64,000 nucleotides of DNA, taken from NCBI GenBank assembly GCA_025980765.1, contig JAICXB010000019.1:1-64000 (forward strand). The letters run 5' to 3'. This DNA is from Terriglobales bacterium. GTDB taxonomy: Bacteria > Acidobacteriota > Terriglobia > Terriglobales > Acidobacteriaceae. Position numbers and translations under genes: made by a program. Under the pieces are notes generated by a model. It was not told the DNA's origin and did not search any database. It was given only the letters and a program-made list of their open reading frames with translations. How positions within the stretch are numbered: the first letter of the stretch is position 1; each line of letters starts with the position of its first letter. Positions 26,129 through 34,605 of this stretch are shown piece after piece.

Positions 26129-26440
26129 TCAATCCAGATCGAAATCGCGTATTGGCTTGCCGGTGTCAGGAGTCTCTTTGGCGCGCTTCACCGCTTCCTG
26201 GAACTTGCGCTCCAACACACTGGCTTTTTGCTTTTCGGCGTCAACCGCCTGGCGGAAGAGTGATTCCTTCCGGCTCTCCTGCTCGCGCATGGCACGCGCG
26301 GCTTCTTCAAAATCGTTGAAGGTCTTAGGACGAGCAGGCGGCGTATATGCGATCACCGATCGGGTGTCGGGATCCACTTTGAGCAGGGCCCCGCAGCAGG
26401 GACATCCCAGCTCGAAAGCGTCAGTGCTCGCCTTTGCCAT
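26129..26440 (-). CDS. Small protein with one CxxC knuckle and a coiled coil
   Basis: The 103 residues start with one zinc-ribbon-like knuckle (ELGCPCCGALLKVDPDT). A long charged helix rich in Glu, Lys, Arg and Ala (about 45-95) follows and is likely a coiled coil. It is probably cytoplasmic. A single CxxC pair could bind zinc as a dimer. No named family was recognised. ATG 26440 is preferred to 26446. Confidence 0.6.
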   Translation of the reverse strand: MAKASTDAFELGCPCCGALLKVDPDTRSVIAYTPPARPKTFNDFEEAARAMREQESRKESLFRQAVDAEKQKASVLERKFQEAVKRAKETPDTGKPIRDFDLD

Positions 26441-26459
26441 GCACAAATGATACGCCAGT

Positions 26460-26494
26460 TAGCTCCAAGCTACGAAGCTTCGCAGCTGCGCAGC
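26460..26494. repeat. AAGCTACGAAGCTTCGCAGC palindromic stretch
   Basis: AGCTCCAAGCTACGAAGCTTCG followed by CAGCTGCGCAGCTTA is a run of overlapping AGCT-centred palindromes between two minus-strand genes. Similar runs occur at 8507-8531 and 60607-60634. Confidence 0.5.
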
Positions 26495-27196
26495 TTACAT
26501 TTCATCGACAGTAATAAAGCGGTACTCCCGTTGATATCTCTCAATGAGCAATCGACTGGCTTCAACGGTGTGACTGCGATCGGCGCCGAGTTGCGAGTGT
26601 CCACCGTCGTGCAGCAGGACAATGTGTCCCCGGCGGCGCTCCCCATCGATCTTGTGGCGCGCATTGGCCTCGATCACTGCAGCAGTCGTCGCTTTCCAAT
26701 CAAAACAGGTAGCGCTCCACATCACGGGCTTCAGTCCCAGCTCGCGCGCGATCCTGAGCACCAGAGGACGCCGCGCTCCAAAAGGTGGACGGAACCACGA
26801 TACATTTGCGCCCACCACGTCGGCGATGGCTTTGGAGCTGTCTGAAATTTCCTGTCGGATGCCGCGCGACGAAAGCAGCAGCAAATTCGGGTGGCTCTGA
26901 GTGTGGTTCCCGATAACGTGTCCACCAGCGGCAATCGCGCGCGCGATTTGTGGACGCGCTCTGACGAAATTTCCGATCAAAAAGAACGTTGCACGAACCT
27001 GACGCTCGGACAGCAGTTCCAGCAGCCGTTCCGTATGAAGGTCATTCGGACCGTCGTCATAAGTCAACGCAAGCTGATCGGATTGCGGGCAGTAGGTGAC
27101 AGTCCGGCCATAAAGCTGCGAAGTCGGAGAAAAGCAGTTGTAGCCCAGCAGCGAAGCTCCCGCCGCAACTCCTGCTGTCGTAATGGCCGCGATCAC
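26495..27196 (-). CDS. Polysaccharide deacetylase (NodB family), membrane-anchored or exported
   Basis: The NodB homology domain removes N- or O-acetyl groups from polysaccharides with a metal ion. The motifs are LALTYDDGPND (catalytic and metal Asp pair), NHTQSHPNLL (metal H-x3-H), FRPPFGARRP, WSATCFDWK and IVLLHDGGHS. The start is a GTG at 27196, and the first ~18 residues are hydrophobic, which suggests export or anchoring. The length (233) is near the minimal domain. Whether the substrate is chitin-like, peptidoglycan or an exopolysaccharide cannot be told from context. Confidence 0.9.
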   Translation of the reverse strand: MIAAITTAGVAAGASLLGYNCFSPTSQLYGRTVTYCPQSDQLALTYDDGPNDLHTERLLELLSERQVRATFFLIGNFVRARPQIARAIAAGGHVIGNHTQSHPNLLLLSSRGIRQEISDSSKAIADVVGANVSWFRPPFGARRPLVLRIARELGLKPVMWSATCFDWKATTAAVIEANARHKIDGERRRGHIVLLHDGGHSQLGADRSHTVEASRLLIERYQREYRFITVDEM

Positions 27197-27217
27197 GGAA
27201 GTGATTCTAGCCGATGA

Positions 27218-27330
27218 TCAATAAGCAATAGGCGATAAGCAATAAGCAAACGGCAGGCATGGTATTCATCGCGGCTTTGCCTTATCGCTTACCGCTTATT
27301 GCTGATTTTCGCCTATTGCTTATTGCTTCT
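27218..27330. repeat. Inverted repeat, AATAAGCAATAGGCGATAAGC family
   Basis: The left repeats CAATAAGCAATAGGCGATAAGC-type (27218-27250) are mirrored by GCCTTATCGCTTACCGC and TTATTGC runs (27279-27330). The element lies between the divergent deacetylase and deoxynucleoside kinase genes, so it must overlap the 5' region of one or both. Confidence 0.8.
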
Positions 27331-27363
27331 TTTACGAGCTATGCTGCCGAGCAGACCTGTACC

Positions 27364-28020
27364 ATGGCCAATCTCTTCGAACCTCCCCGCTATATTGCCG
27401 TCGAAGGTCCTATCCGAGTCGGAAAAAGCACGCTGGCGCAGATTATCGCCGACCGCCTGCGTGGTCAACGCGTCGCCGAGCCCGAGCAGAACCCGTTCTT
27501 ATCGGCGTTCTATCAAGGCGAAGCCGGAGCTGCTTTCCAGGCGCAGCTCGCATTCCTGATTGCCCGATTCGAGCAGCTCCGCGCACTGGAGCGCACGCCG
27601 CACAAAACTATCGTATGCGACTACATCTTCGAAAAAGACAAACTGTTCGCGTGTATCAATCTCAATGACGCCGAGCTGGGAGTTTATAACCGCTACTACA
27701 ACTGCTTCCGCGAGCAACTCACGAATCCCGATCTTGTGATCTATCTGCAGGCAAGCCCGGATGTATTGAAGAAGCGGCTGCGGCGAAAGAATGCTCCCGG
27801 CGAATCGCGCGTGAGTGACGATTACATCGAGGAAGTGGTGAAGGCATATGAGCATTTCTTCTTCCACTACACCGCATCGGACCTGCTGGTGGTGAACACC
27901 AATGACATCGATTTTGTCGATCATCACCAGGATTTGCAGGAACTGCTGCGGAGATTGTCAGAACCGGTGCGCGGCACGCAATATTTCCTGCCTCTCGGTT
28001 CGGAAGCCGCCAGCGCATAG
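27364..28020 (+). CDS. Deoxynucleoside kinase family protein
   Basis: The 218-residue protein has the P-loop VEGPIRVGKSTLAQ (about 12-25). The downstream signatures of the dCK/dGK-type deoxynucleoside kinases are also present: EQNPFLSAFY with the catalytic Glu, VCDYIFEKDKLFA (equivalent of the DRS region), and the lid RRKNAPGESRVSDDYIEEV. It would phosphorylate a deoxynucleoside in salvage, and the base is not predictable. The ATG at 27364 was chosen because residues upstream are encoded by the repeat element. Confidence 0.85.
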   Translation: MANLFEPPRYIAVEGPIRVGKSTLAQIIADRLRGQRVAEPEQNPFLSAFYQGEAGAAFQAQLAFLIARFEQLRALERTPHKTIVCDYIFEKDKLFACINLNDAELGVYNRYYNCFREQLTNPDLVIYLQASPDVLKKRLRRKNAPGESRVSDDYIEEVVKAYEHFFFHYTASDLLVVNTNDIDFVDHHQDLQELLRRLSEPVRGTQYFLPLGSEAASA

Positions 28021-28051
28021 GCACACGGTCCGCGGCTGCTAGACTGCTCGG

Positions 28052-29173
28052 ATGATTGCGGGACATGCAACCGCCTCGGGCACAGCGCGATTTCGCGCAC
28101 GCTTCCCTGATCTTTCAGCCGCCGGTCACTTGCGGGCCCCAAGTCACGTTCTCGACGTCGCTGACCTGTGGCTCTCGTCCGTGGGTCTTGGCACCTACCT
28201 CGGCGAGCCGGACGCTGCCACCGACACGCACTATGCCGAAGCTGTGATGGAAGCGGTGTGCTCCGGCGTGAATGTGCTCGACAGCGCGATCAACTACCGC
28301 TTTCAGAGATCTGAACGCAGCATTGGATGGGCCATTGCGAAGCTGATGGAGTCCGGCATTGCGCGAGACGAGATGTTTCTCTGCACGAAGGCCGGTTACC
28401 TCACCTACGACGCCAGCGTTCCTGCCGATCCCCGCGCCTACTTCATGACGGAGTACATAGACACCGGCATCGTCCCACAGCGCGAACTGGTGGGCGGAAT
28501 GCATTGCATCGCTCCCAGCTACCTGGCCGATCAGATCCAGCGATCGCGGCGCAATTTGGGAATCGAAACTATTGATTTGTTTTATCTTCACAATCCGGAG
28601 CAGCAGTTGAGTGAGGTGAGCCGCGAAGTTTTCTACGGCCGCGTGCATGCAGCGTTTAGGGTTCTCGAAACCGCAGCGGAAGAAGGAAAGATCCGCATCT
28701 ACGGGACGGCTACATGGAATGGATATCGTCAGGACCCGTCATCGCGTGAGTACCTGGATTTAGCGAGAATCGAATCGATCGCGCAAGAAGTTGGAGGACA
28801 ACGGCACCATTTCCGCGCGATTCAGCTTCCTTTCAATCTGGGACTGCCCGAAGCTTTTACATTGCACAATCAACAAACCGGCGCAGCTCCCGTATCAACG
28901 CTGCAACTGGCGGAGGAGTTGGGAATCGCCGTGGTCACAAGTGCAACCCTGATGCAGGGAAGGCTCGCCGCCAGGTTGCCGTCATTCGTCCGCGAGCGCA
29001 TGCATTGCGACAGCGATGCTGAAGCCGCGATTCAGTTCGCCCGCTCGGCTCCCGGCGTGACCACGGCGCTCATCGGCATGAGCCGCAAGGAACATGTGCA
29101 GTCAAACCTGAAAGTCGCGTCAAAACCGCTGGCGGGGAAGGATGAGTGGGATTCGTTGTTCTCGCGAGGATAA
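28052..29173 (+). CDS. Aldo/keto reductase family protein
   Basis: The 373-residue NADPH-dependent oxidoreductase is of the aldo/keto reductase fold. The catalytic tetrad is visible as Asp and Tyr in NVLDSAINYRFQRS, Lys in FLCTKAGY, and His in DLFYLHNPEQ. The C-terminal cofactor region includes GVTTALIGMSRKEHV. A ~40-residue N-terminal extension before LWLSSVGLGTYLGEPD may mean the true start is downstream. The gene begins 31 bases after the kinase stop, so the two are probably co-transcribed. The substrate is unknown. Confidence 0.88.
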   Translation: MIAGHATASGTARFRARFPDLSAAGHLRAPSHVLDVADLWLSSVGLGTYLGEPDAATDTHYAEAVMEAVCSGVNVLDSAINYRFQRSERSIGWAIAKLMESGIARDEMFLCTKAGYLTYDASVPADPRAYFMTEYIDTGIVPQRELVGGMHCIAPSYLADQIQRSRRNLGIETIDLFYLHNPEQQLSEVSREVFYGRVHAAFRVLETAAEEGKIRIYGTATWNGYRQDPSSREYLDLARIESIAQEVGGQRHHFRAIQLPFNLGLPEAFTLHNQQTGAAPVSTLQLAEELGIAVVTSATLMQGRLAARLPSFVRERMHCDSDAEAAIQFARSAPGVTTALIGMSRKEHVQSNLKVASKPLAGKDEWDSLFSRG

Positions 29174-29210
29174 TCCTTTTGGACTGCCGGGAATCCTCAC
29201 GCCAAGCCAG

Positions 29211-29540
29211 CTATCCCGCGTTGGACTCGCCGCCAGAAACTGTGGATGGGCTCGAGGGGCCACCTTCCACGTTGACGAGATCCTTTAGCTCCTTGCTGGG
29301 CTTGAAAAAAGGAATCTTCTTGGCTGGGACCTCGACGCGGTCGCCCGTTTTGGGGTTTCGGCCCACGCGCGAGTTACGCTGGCGGGTGCGGAAACTGCCG
29401 AAGCCGCGGATTTCGATTTTGTCTCCGGCGCGCAAGGAATGCACGATGCTGTCGAAGATAGTTTCGACAATCACCTCGCTGTCCCGCCGGGTGACGTCGG
29501 TGATCCGAGCCACTTCTTCGATGAGGTCGGCCTTGGTCAT
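29211..29540 (-). CDS. HU/IHF-family DNA-binding protein
   Basis: The 109-residue nucleoid protein starts MTKADLIEEVARI and has the DNA-bending arm with the family signature IRGFGSFRTRQRNSRVGRNP (about 44-63). It contains the prolines NPKTG and PAKKIPFFKPSKELKD typical of HU/IHF. A short Gly/Ser tail follows. It could be an HU or IHF-alpha homologue, and the sequence alone does not separate these. The ATG at 29540 matches the family N terminus, and the longer open frame to 29705 does not. Confidence 0.93.
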   Translation of the reverse strand: MTKADLIEEVARITDVTRRDSEVIVETIFDSIVHSLRAGDKIEIRGFGSFRTRQRNSRVGRNPKTGDRVEVPAKKIPFFKPSKELKDLVNVEGGPSSPSTVSGGESNAG

Positions 29541-29730
29541 AAGTTGTACATTCCACCTGAGATGCGGCGTTCCGTCAAGGGGGAAATGGCGGCTTGCCCC
29601 AGCCATCAGCTCCCGGCTTTCAGGTTCCCGCAATCCGCTGCTTCTCTTTACCGGCCAAACATTTTGGTTATTGCATCTGGAAAAGCAATAAATGTTCGTC
29701 TCCAACCCGGCTGAAACCTGGAAGCTGCAC

Positions 29731-30648
29731 TCACCGCCACAGATACAAGAAGCTCACGTTCGTCTGCATCATGCGGGCGCGGTCGGGCAGAAATTGAGTT
29801 GCATCGCCAAAGAACAGGTCAAGCAACGTGTGTCTCGGCCTCGCCGGATGTACCATCGTGGGTTCCCCGTGAATTCCAACTGCCTTAGCAGTGTCGTCCA
29901 CCGCCGCTTGGAAGCCGCCAATCTGGTCAATCAACTTCATCGGCAGCGCCTCTTCGCCGGTCCACACGCGTCCACTGGCAATGCTCCTCACATCTTCTTC
30001 CTTCAACTTGCGACCCTCGGCGACGTCGTGGATGAACTGGCCGTACATGTCGGTAATGAGACTTTGCAGGTATTCGTGCTCTGCCGGAGTCATCTCGCGC
30101 GCGGGATCTCCGGCATCTTTGAGAGCTCCTTCGGTGAGGACTACCTCCTTCAGCTTGGCCCAATGCAGCAGGTCACCGTAGTTGACCCACTCAGCGATTA
30201 CTCCGATGCTGCCGACGATGCTCGCGCGATTGGCATATATCTTGTTTGCACCTGAGGCGATGTAATAAGCGCCGCTGGCCCCCACAGTCTGGATCGAAGC
30301 CACAACCATCTTCTTCTTCTGATCGCGGACCCGGCGGACAGCGTCGTACATTTCCTGCGACGCGGCAGCTCCGCCGCCAGGCGAATCGATTCTCAGGATG
30401 ATTGCCTTAATCGATGAGTCGTCGGCATAACGTTTGAGGTCATCGACGAATGGCTTGGCTTGGAAGATAACTCCTTCCACATCAATGACCCCGATCTTCG
30501 GGCCGCTCCCGCCAAACTCGAATTCATCTTCGCTATTGCCGCGAACGCTGAAAAACAGCAGAGAAAATACCAGCAGCGTGAAAAGGAAGAATGCTCCTCC
30601 TCCCACCATAATCCAGAGTAAAGTGCGCGGCTGCGACCCATCGGACAT
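29731..30648 (-). CDS. sppA: Signal peptide peptidase SppA (S49)
   Basis: SppA is a membrane serine peptidase that degrades cleaved signal peptides. The 305 residues have one N-terminal membrane anchor (LLWIMVGGGAFFLFTLLVFSL) and a single S49 ClpP-like domain: LRIDSPGGGAAASQEMY, the nucleophile Ser in TVGASGAYYIASGA, SIGVIAEW, and the catalytic Lys in TEGALKDAG. This is the short (B. subtilis-like) form rather than the duplicated E. coli form. It is divergent from the OmpA-like gene. Confidence 0.93.
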   Translation of the reverse strand: MSDGSQPRTLLWIMVGGGAFFLFTLLVFSLLFFSVRGNSEDEFEFGGSGPKIGVIDVEGVIFQAKPFVDDLKRYADDSSIKAIILRIDSPGGGAAASQEMYDAVRRVRDQKKKMVVASIQTVGASGAYYIASGANKIYANRASIVGSIGVIAEWVNYGDLLHWAKLKEVVLTEGALKDAGDPAREMTPAEHEYLQSLITDMYGQFIHDVAEGRKLKEEDVRSIASGRVWTGEEALPMKLIDQIGGFQAAVDDTAKAVGIHGEPTMVHPARPRHTLLDLFFGDATQFLPDRARMMQTNVSFLYLWR

Positions 30649-30885
30649 GCGGAAAGTTTACACCGGGAACTCCGGCCGAGTATTCAGCATTTGCAGGCAG
30701 ACACGAAGCATTTGCTCAATTCCAACGGTCTTAAACAGACAGAGCAGCGGCAGCGATGCTGCCTCTCTACCAGCTCGACGAGAGGTGCTCGGGATTTCCA
30801 CCTGACCCTCCTTTCTCATCTGACACGCATCTCAAAATAAAAGCACTGTTCCCCGTTTCACTTGTGCCATTTCAGAGGTGATTCC

Positions 30886-32664
30886 ATGAAGCTCAAACTT
30901 TCCACTCTGCTTGTAATTCTCTGCTCGTGGGCGGCAGCGCAGGTACCGAATCCCACGTCAAAGCCACCCGCCAGTCAGGACCAAAGCGGGATGCCCAGCA
31001 GCTCGACTACCGGCCCAAATGGGGAAAACGTTCCCATTTTCAAAGTGCAGGTTGTGAGCCGGTCAATCGACGCGGTGAACTATAACCATCTCGGCGGCAC
31101 CACCAAGATCGGGTTCGCCGGCACTTCGATCATGCCTCAGGCAAAAGGCGAAGCCCACGTGGACAGCCGCCATGGGCGCGTCGTGATCTCGGCGAAGTTT
31201 GATCACCTCGGCCCGGCCAGCGCATATGGTCCCGAGTACCTGACCTATGTGCTGTGGGCGATCACGCCCGAAGGTCGGGCACAGAACCTGGGTGAGTTGC
31301 CCGTCAACGACGATCATGCACAACTCGATGTCACCACCGATTTGCAGACCTTTGGCATGATCGTGACTGCCGAACCTTACTTCGCAGTCACCCAACCGAG
31401 CGATGCCGTCGTGCTGGAAAACAAAGTCCTGCCCGATACCAAAGGTAAAGTGGAAGAGGTCACCGCCAAGTACGAACTGCTGCCCCGCGGCGAGTACCTG
31501 ATGATGGGCAATCCCAAGCACATCGAGCCGGTTGCTTATGACAAGAAAGTCCCGCTGAGCTTGCTGGAAGCGCGCAATGCAGTGCGTCTGGCAGAGGCTG
31601 CTGAAGCCGATCAGTACGCTCCCGACAGTCTGGCCAAAGCCCAGGCATCTTTAGACCGCGCGGAAGACTACTATCGCCGCAAGCAAGGCAAGCCGATTGG
31701 AACTGCAGCTCGCGAAGCCGCGCAAAACGCCGAAGATGCACGTGTGATCGCGATTCGACGTCGCGAGCAACAGAGCGTGGCGCAACAGCAGGAGCGCGAG
31801 CGCCAGCGCGTGGAAGAGGCGCGCGCTCAAGCCGCCGATGCTCAAGCCCAGCAACAGCGTGAAGCTGAACAACGGGCTAAAGCAGAACAAGACCTGCGAG
31901 CTGCCCAACAATCGCGTCAACAGGCGGAACAGGCCCAACAACAGGCGGAGCAAGCCCGCCAGCAGGCGTTGGCTGATCAGCAGGCTGCCGAGCAGCAGCG
32001 CCAGCAAGCCGAGCAACAACGTCAACAGGCCGAACAACAAGCCCAGCAGTCGCAATTGCAGGCACAACAAGCGCAACAGCAGGCACAGCAGGCCGAGCAG
32101 GAAAAGGCCGCTTTACGCCAGCGGCTGGAGCAGCAACTCAATACGATTCTGCAGACGCGCGACACCGCGCGCGGGCTAATCGTCAACATGTCCGATGTGC
32201 TCTTCGATACCAACAAGTACACGCTAAAGCCAGGCGCACGGGAGAAGCTGGCGAAGGTCGCCGGAATCCTGCTGGCGTATCCCGGATTGAAACTGCAGGT
32301 CGAGGGCTATACCGATACCACTGGCACCCCAGACTACAACCAGCGCCTCTCAGAACAGCGCGCCATGACGGTACGGGATTACCTCGTCCAGCAGGGGATT
32401 AATCTAAACAATGTCACTGCGCAAGGCTTTGGACAGAACGATCCGGTGGCAACTAACGCTACCGCTGCCGGGCGCCAGCAAAACCGGCGCGTGGAGATGG
32501 TCGTATCGGGAGAACCGATCGGCGATATCGCATCTGCCCAGGGAGGACAGTCTGCCCCCGGACAGTCAACCGAAACGCAACCCACGCAGGCTCAACCGCA
32601 GCAGCAGCCACAACAGCCACCGCAGATGCCGCAGACGCAACAACAACCGGAACTGCCACACTGA
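30886..32664 (+). CDS. OmpA-family outer-membrane protein with Gln-rich coiled coil
   Basis: The 592-residue protein has a signal peptide (KLKLSTLLVILCSWAAAQ) and a ~190-residue N-terminal beta-rich domain. A long Gln/Ala/Arg/Glu coiled coil (about 285-415) follows, with dozens of QAEQ(A/Q)RQ repeats. The OmpA-C peptidoglycan-binding domain (about 430-540) has MSDVLFDTNKYTLKPGA, VEGYTDTTGTPDYNQ and LSEQRAMTVRDYL. The C-terminal tail is Gln/Pro-rich. The ATG follows AGAGGTG. It probably tethers the outer membrane to the cell wall. A hairpin terminator follows at 32683. Confidence 0.9.
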   Translation: MKLKLSTLLVILCSWAAAQVPNPTSKPPASQDQSGMPSSSTTGPNGENVPIFKVQVVSRSIDAVNYNHLGGTTKIGFAGTSIMPQAKGEAHVDSRHGRVVISAKFDHLGPASAYGPEYLTYVLWAITPEGRAQNLGELPVNDDHAQLDVTTDLQTFGMIVTAEPYFAVTQPSDAVVLENKVLPDTKGKVEEVTAKYELLPRGEYLMMGNPKHIEPVAYDKKVPLSLLEARNAVRLAEAAEADQYAPDSLAKAQASLDRAEDYYRRKQGKPIGTAAREAAQNAEDARVIAIRRREQQSVAQQQERERQRVEEARAQAADAQAQQQREAEQRAKAEQDLRAAQQSRQQAEQAQQQAEQARQQALADQQAAEQQRQQAEQQRQQAEQQAQQSQLQAQQAQQQAQQAEQEKAALRQRLEQQLNTILQTRDTARGLIVNMSDVLFDTNKYTLKPGAREKLAKVAGILLAYPGLKLQVEGYTDTTGTPDYNQRLSEQRAMTVRDYLVQQGINLNNVTAQGFGQNDPVATNATAAGRQQNRRVEMVVSGEPIGDIASAQGGQSAPGQSTETQPTQAQPQQQPQQPPQMPQTQQQPELPH

Positions 32665-32682
32665 TGTCAGGGTTCGATGCAG

Positions 32683-32710
32683 AGGCCGGCGTGAGTTGCC
32701 GGCCTTTTCT
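32683..32710 (+). terminator. Intrinsic terminator after the OmpA-like gene
   Basis: AGGCCGGC (32683-32690) and GCCGGCCT (32698-32705) form a perfect stem around GTGAGTT, and TTTTCT follows. It lies 19 bases after the stop codon. Confidence 0.85.
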
Positions 32711-32799
32711 GCTTAAGGGTAGGCAATCCTTCTCTCGATCCGCGTCCCATGCGCACGATCCGCGTCTTGTTCTGCGGTGTGCTGTAAAATCCTGAATTC

Positions 32800-33984
32800 A
32801 TGTTGCGTTTTTGCACTGCCGGAGAGTCGCACGGAGAGGCACTGATTGCCATTCTCTCCGGAGTGCCGGCTGGCCTCGAAGTTGACCAGGAGTTCGTGAA
32901 TCATGAGCTTTGGCGACGGCAGCAGGGCTACGGACGCGGCGGCCGCATGCGCATCGAACGGGATACCGCTCACTTCATTTCCGGCGTGCGCCATGGCCGG
33001 ACCATTGGGTCTCCCATTTCGGTACGGTTGGAGAACAAAGATTGGAAGAACTGGGAAGAGGCGCTGCCCGTGGGAGCGGGCGATCCGACCAAACACAAGA
33101 GGGTGGCTTCTCCACGTCCTGGACACGCCGACCTTGCCGGCGCGATCAAGTACAACTTGCCGGAAGCCCGATACGTGCTGGAGCGCGCGTCAGCGCGTGA
33201 GTCGGCGGCGCGAGTGGCGGTGGGAGCCATTGCGAAACTGCTGCTCAAGAGCATTGACGCCGAGGTGCTTAGCCATGTAATCGCGATCGGCAAAGCGCAT
33301 TCTGACGCAACTCCGGATTGGCCGCAAATGCAGGCGCTGAACTCGCGCCAAGAAGTCTTTCTGAACTGCGCGGACTCAGAAGCCGAGCAGCGGATGAAGG
33401 CAGAGGTCGATCAGGCGCTGCGCACCGGCGATTCTGTCGGCGGCATTTTTGAAGTCATTGGACGCCATGTCCCTCCCGGTTTGGGAACTTATGCGAACTG
33501 GGATGAGCGTCTCGACGCGCAACTTGCGGCGGCCGTGATGTCGCTGCAGGCGGTAAAGGCGGTGGAGATCGGGCGCGGAGTCGCTGCGGCTGCCTCCTTC
33601 GGATCAGAGGTGCACGATCCGATTGGCTATGCTGCGGAGCGCAACGGCGACGATAATTTCACGAGATTCACGCGCGCGCGCAACAATGCCGGCGGAATCG
33701 AAGGCGGCGTTTCCAATGGAGAGGACATTGTGGTTCGCGGATATCTGAAACCGATCTCGACATTGCGCCGGCCGCTCGAGTCAGTGGACTTCGCCAGCCG
33801 CGAGCCGGTCAAGGCAGCTTATGAACGCTCTGACGTGTGCGTGGTTCCTGCCGCCGGAGTGGCCGGCGAAGCCATGGTCGCACTCACCTTGGGCAAGGCA
33901 GCCGTGGAGAAGTTTGGCGGAGATTCCGCAATGGAGTTTGAACGCAATTATCGTGCCTACAAAAAGCAAGCGCAGGAGTATTGA
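32800..33984 (+). CDS. aroC: Chorismate synthase
   Basis: AroC makes chorismate from EPSP in the last shikimate step, using reduced FMN. The 394 residues carry the three family signatures: GESHGEALIAILSG near the N terminus, RPGHADLAGAIKYNL mid-protein, and RASARESAARVAVGAIAK just after. GGIEGGVSNGEDIVVR and the C-terminal ALTLGKAAVEKFGGDS are also typical. It is followed 28 bases later by def, and the two are probably one operon. Confidence 0.96.
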   Translation: MLRFCTAGESHGEALIAILSGVPAGLEVDQEFVNHELWRRQQGYGRGGRMRIERDTAHFISGVRHGRTIGSPISVRLENKDWKNWEEALPVGAGDPTKHKRVASPRPGHADLAGAIKYNLPEARYVLERASARESAARVAVGAIAKLLLKSIDAEVLSHVIAIGKAHSDATPDWPQMQALNSRQEVFLNCADSEAEQRMKAEVDQALRTGDSVGGIFEVIGRHVPPGLGTYANWDERLDAQLAAAVMSLQAVKAVEIGRGVAAAASFGSEVHDPIGYAAERNGDDNFTRFTRARNNAGGIEGGVSNGEDIVVRGYLKPISTLRRPLESVDFASREPVKAAYERSDVCVVPAAGVAGEAMVALTLGKAAVEKFGGDSAMEFERNYRAYKKQAQEY

Positions 33985-34012
33985 CCCCGAAGAGCATTGA
34001 CCAACGACGCCA

Positions 34013-34522
34013 ATGATCTATCCCATCGTGAAGTATGGCAATCCCATTTTGGACAAACCTTCTGAGATCGTTACGATCTTCGATGAAGAGTTGAAGCAAC
34101 TCGTCGAAGACATGTTCGAGTCCATGTATGCGGCGCATGGAGTTGGACTCGCTGCCCCGCAGATCGGGATTCCCAGGCGCATCGCGGTAATCGATTGCAG
34201 CTTCAAAGAGGACCCCGCGGCGAAGATGGTGATTATTAATCCTGAGATCATCAAGAAGCACGGCAAGCAAACCCACAGCGAAGGCTGTCTCAGCCTGCCT
34301 GACTTTCGCGAGAACGTCTCCCGGGCAATGAAATGCAGCGTTCGCGCCCAGGATGTGACCGGCAAATGGTTTGAAGCCGAAGGCGAAGAGCTTCTCGCTC
34401 GAGCCCTCCAGCACGAGACCGACCACCTCAATGGCAAGCTCTTCATGTCGCACGTGAGCGCGCTGAAGCGCGACTTAATCAAAAGGAAAATCCGCAAGCT
34501 GGTGAAAGCAGGAGAATGGTAG
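34013..34522 (+). CDS. def: Peptide deformylase
   Basis: Def removes the formyl group from the initiator methionine of nascent proteins. The 169 residues contain motif I GVGLAAPQIG, motif II EGCLSLPDF with the metal Cys, and motif III QHETDHLNGKLF with the two metal His and catalytic Glu. It is complete and of normal length. methionyl-tRNA formyltransferase, often adjacent, is absent. Confidence 0.95.
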   Translation: MIYPIVKYGNPILDKPSEIVTIFDEELKQLVEDMFESMYAAHGVGLAAPQIGIPRRIAVIDCSFKEDPAAKMVIINPEIIKKHGKQTHSEGCLSLPDFRENVSRAMKCSVRAQDVTGKWFEAEGEELLARALQHETDHLNGKLFMSHVSALKRDLIKRKIRKLVKAGEW

Positions 34523-34535
34523 CGTCGGAGCCGCG

Positions 34536-34605
34536 TATCAGTACCATCTGCGGTAGCAGATGGGTAATTATGGCATCACCCACCCGCTACTGCGGGCGGT
34601 ACTGA
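34536..34605. repeat. Inverted pair of TACCnnCTGCGGTAGC repeats
   Basis: TCAGTACCATCTGCGGTAGC faces GCTACTGCGGGCGGTACTGA, giving a ~70-base palindrome with GGGTAA..CACCC inside. It shares CTGCGGTAGC with the repeats of the parS region. It spans the convergent def/adenosine deaminase junction and encodes the deaminase's last few residues. Confidence 0.7.

Noticed and set aside
29692-30255. 187-residue plus-strand frame across sppA
   Set aside because: sppA on the minus strand has its Ser/Lys catalytic motifs, and this frame is its complement.
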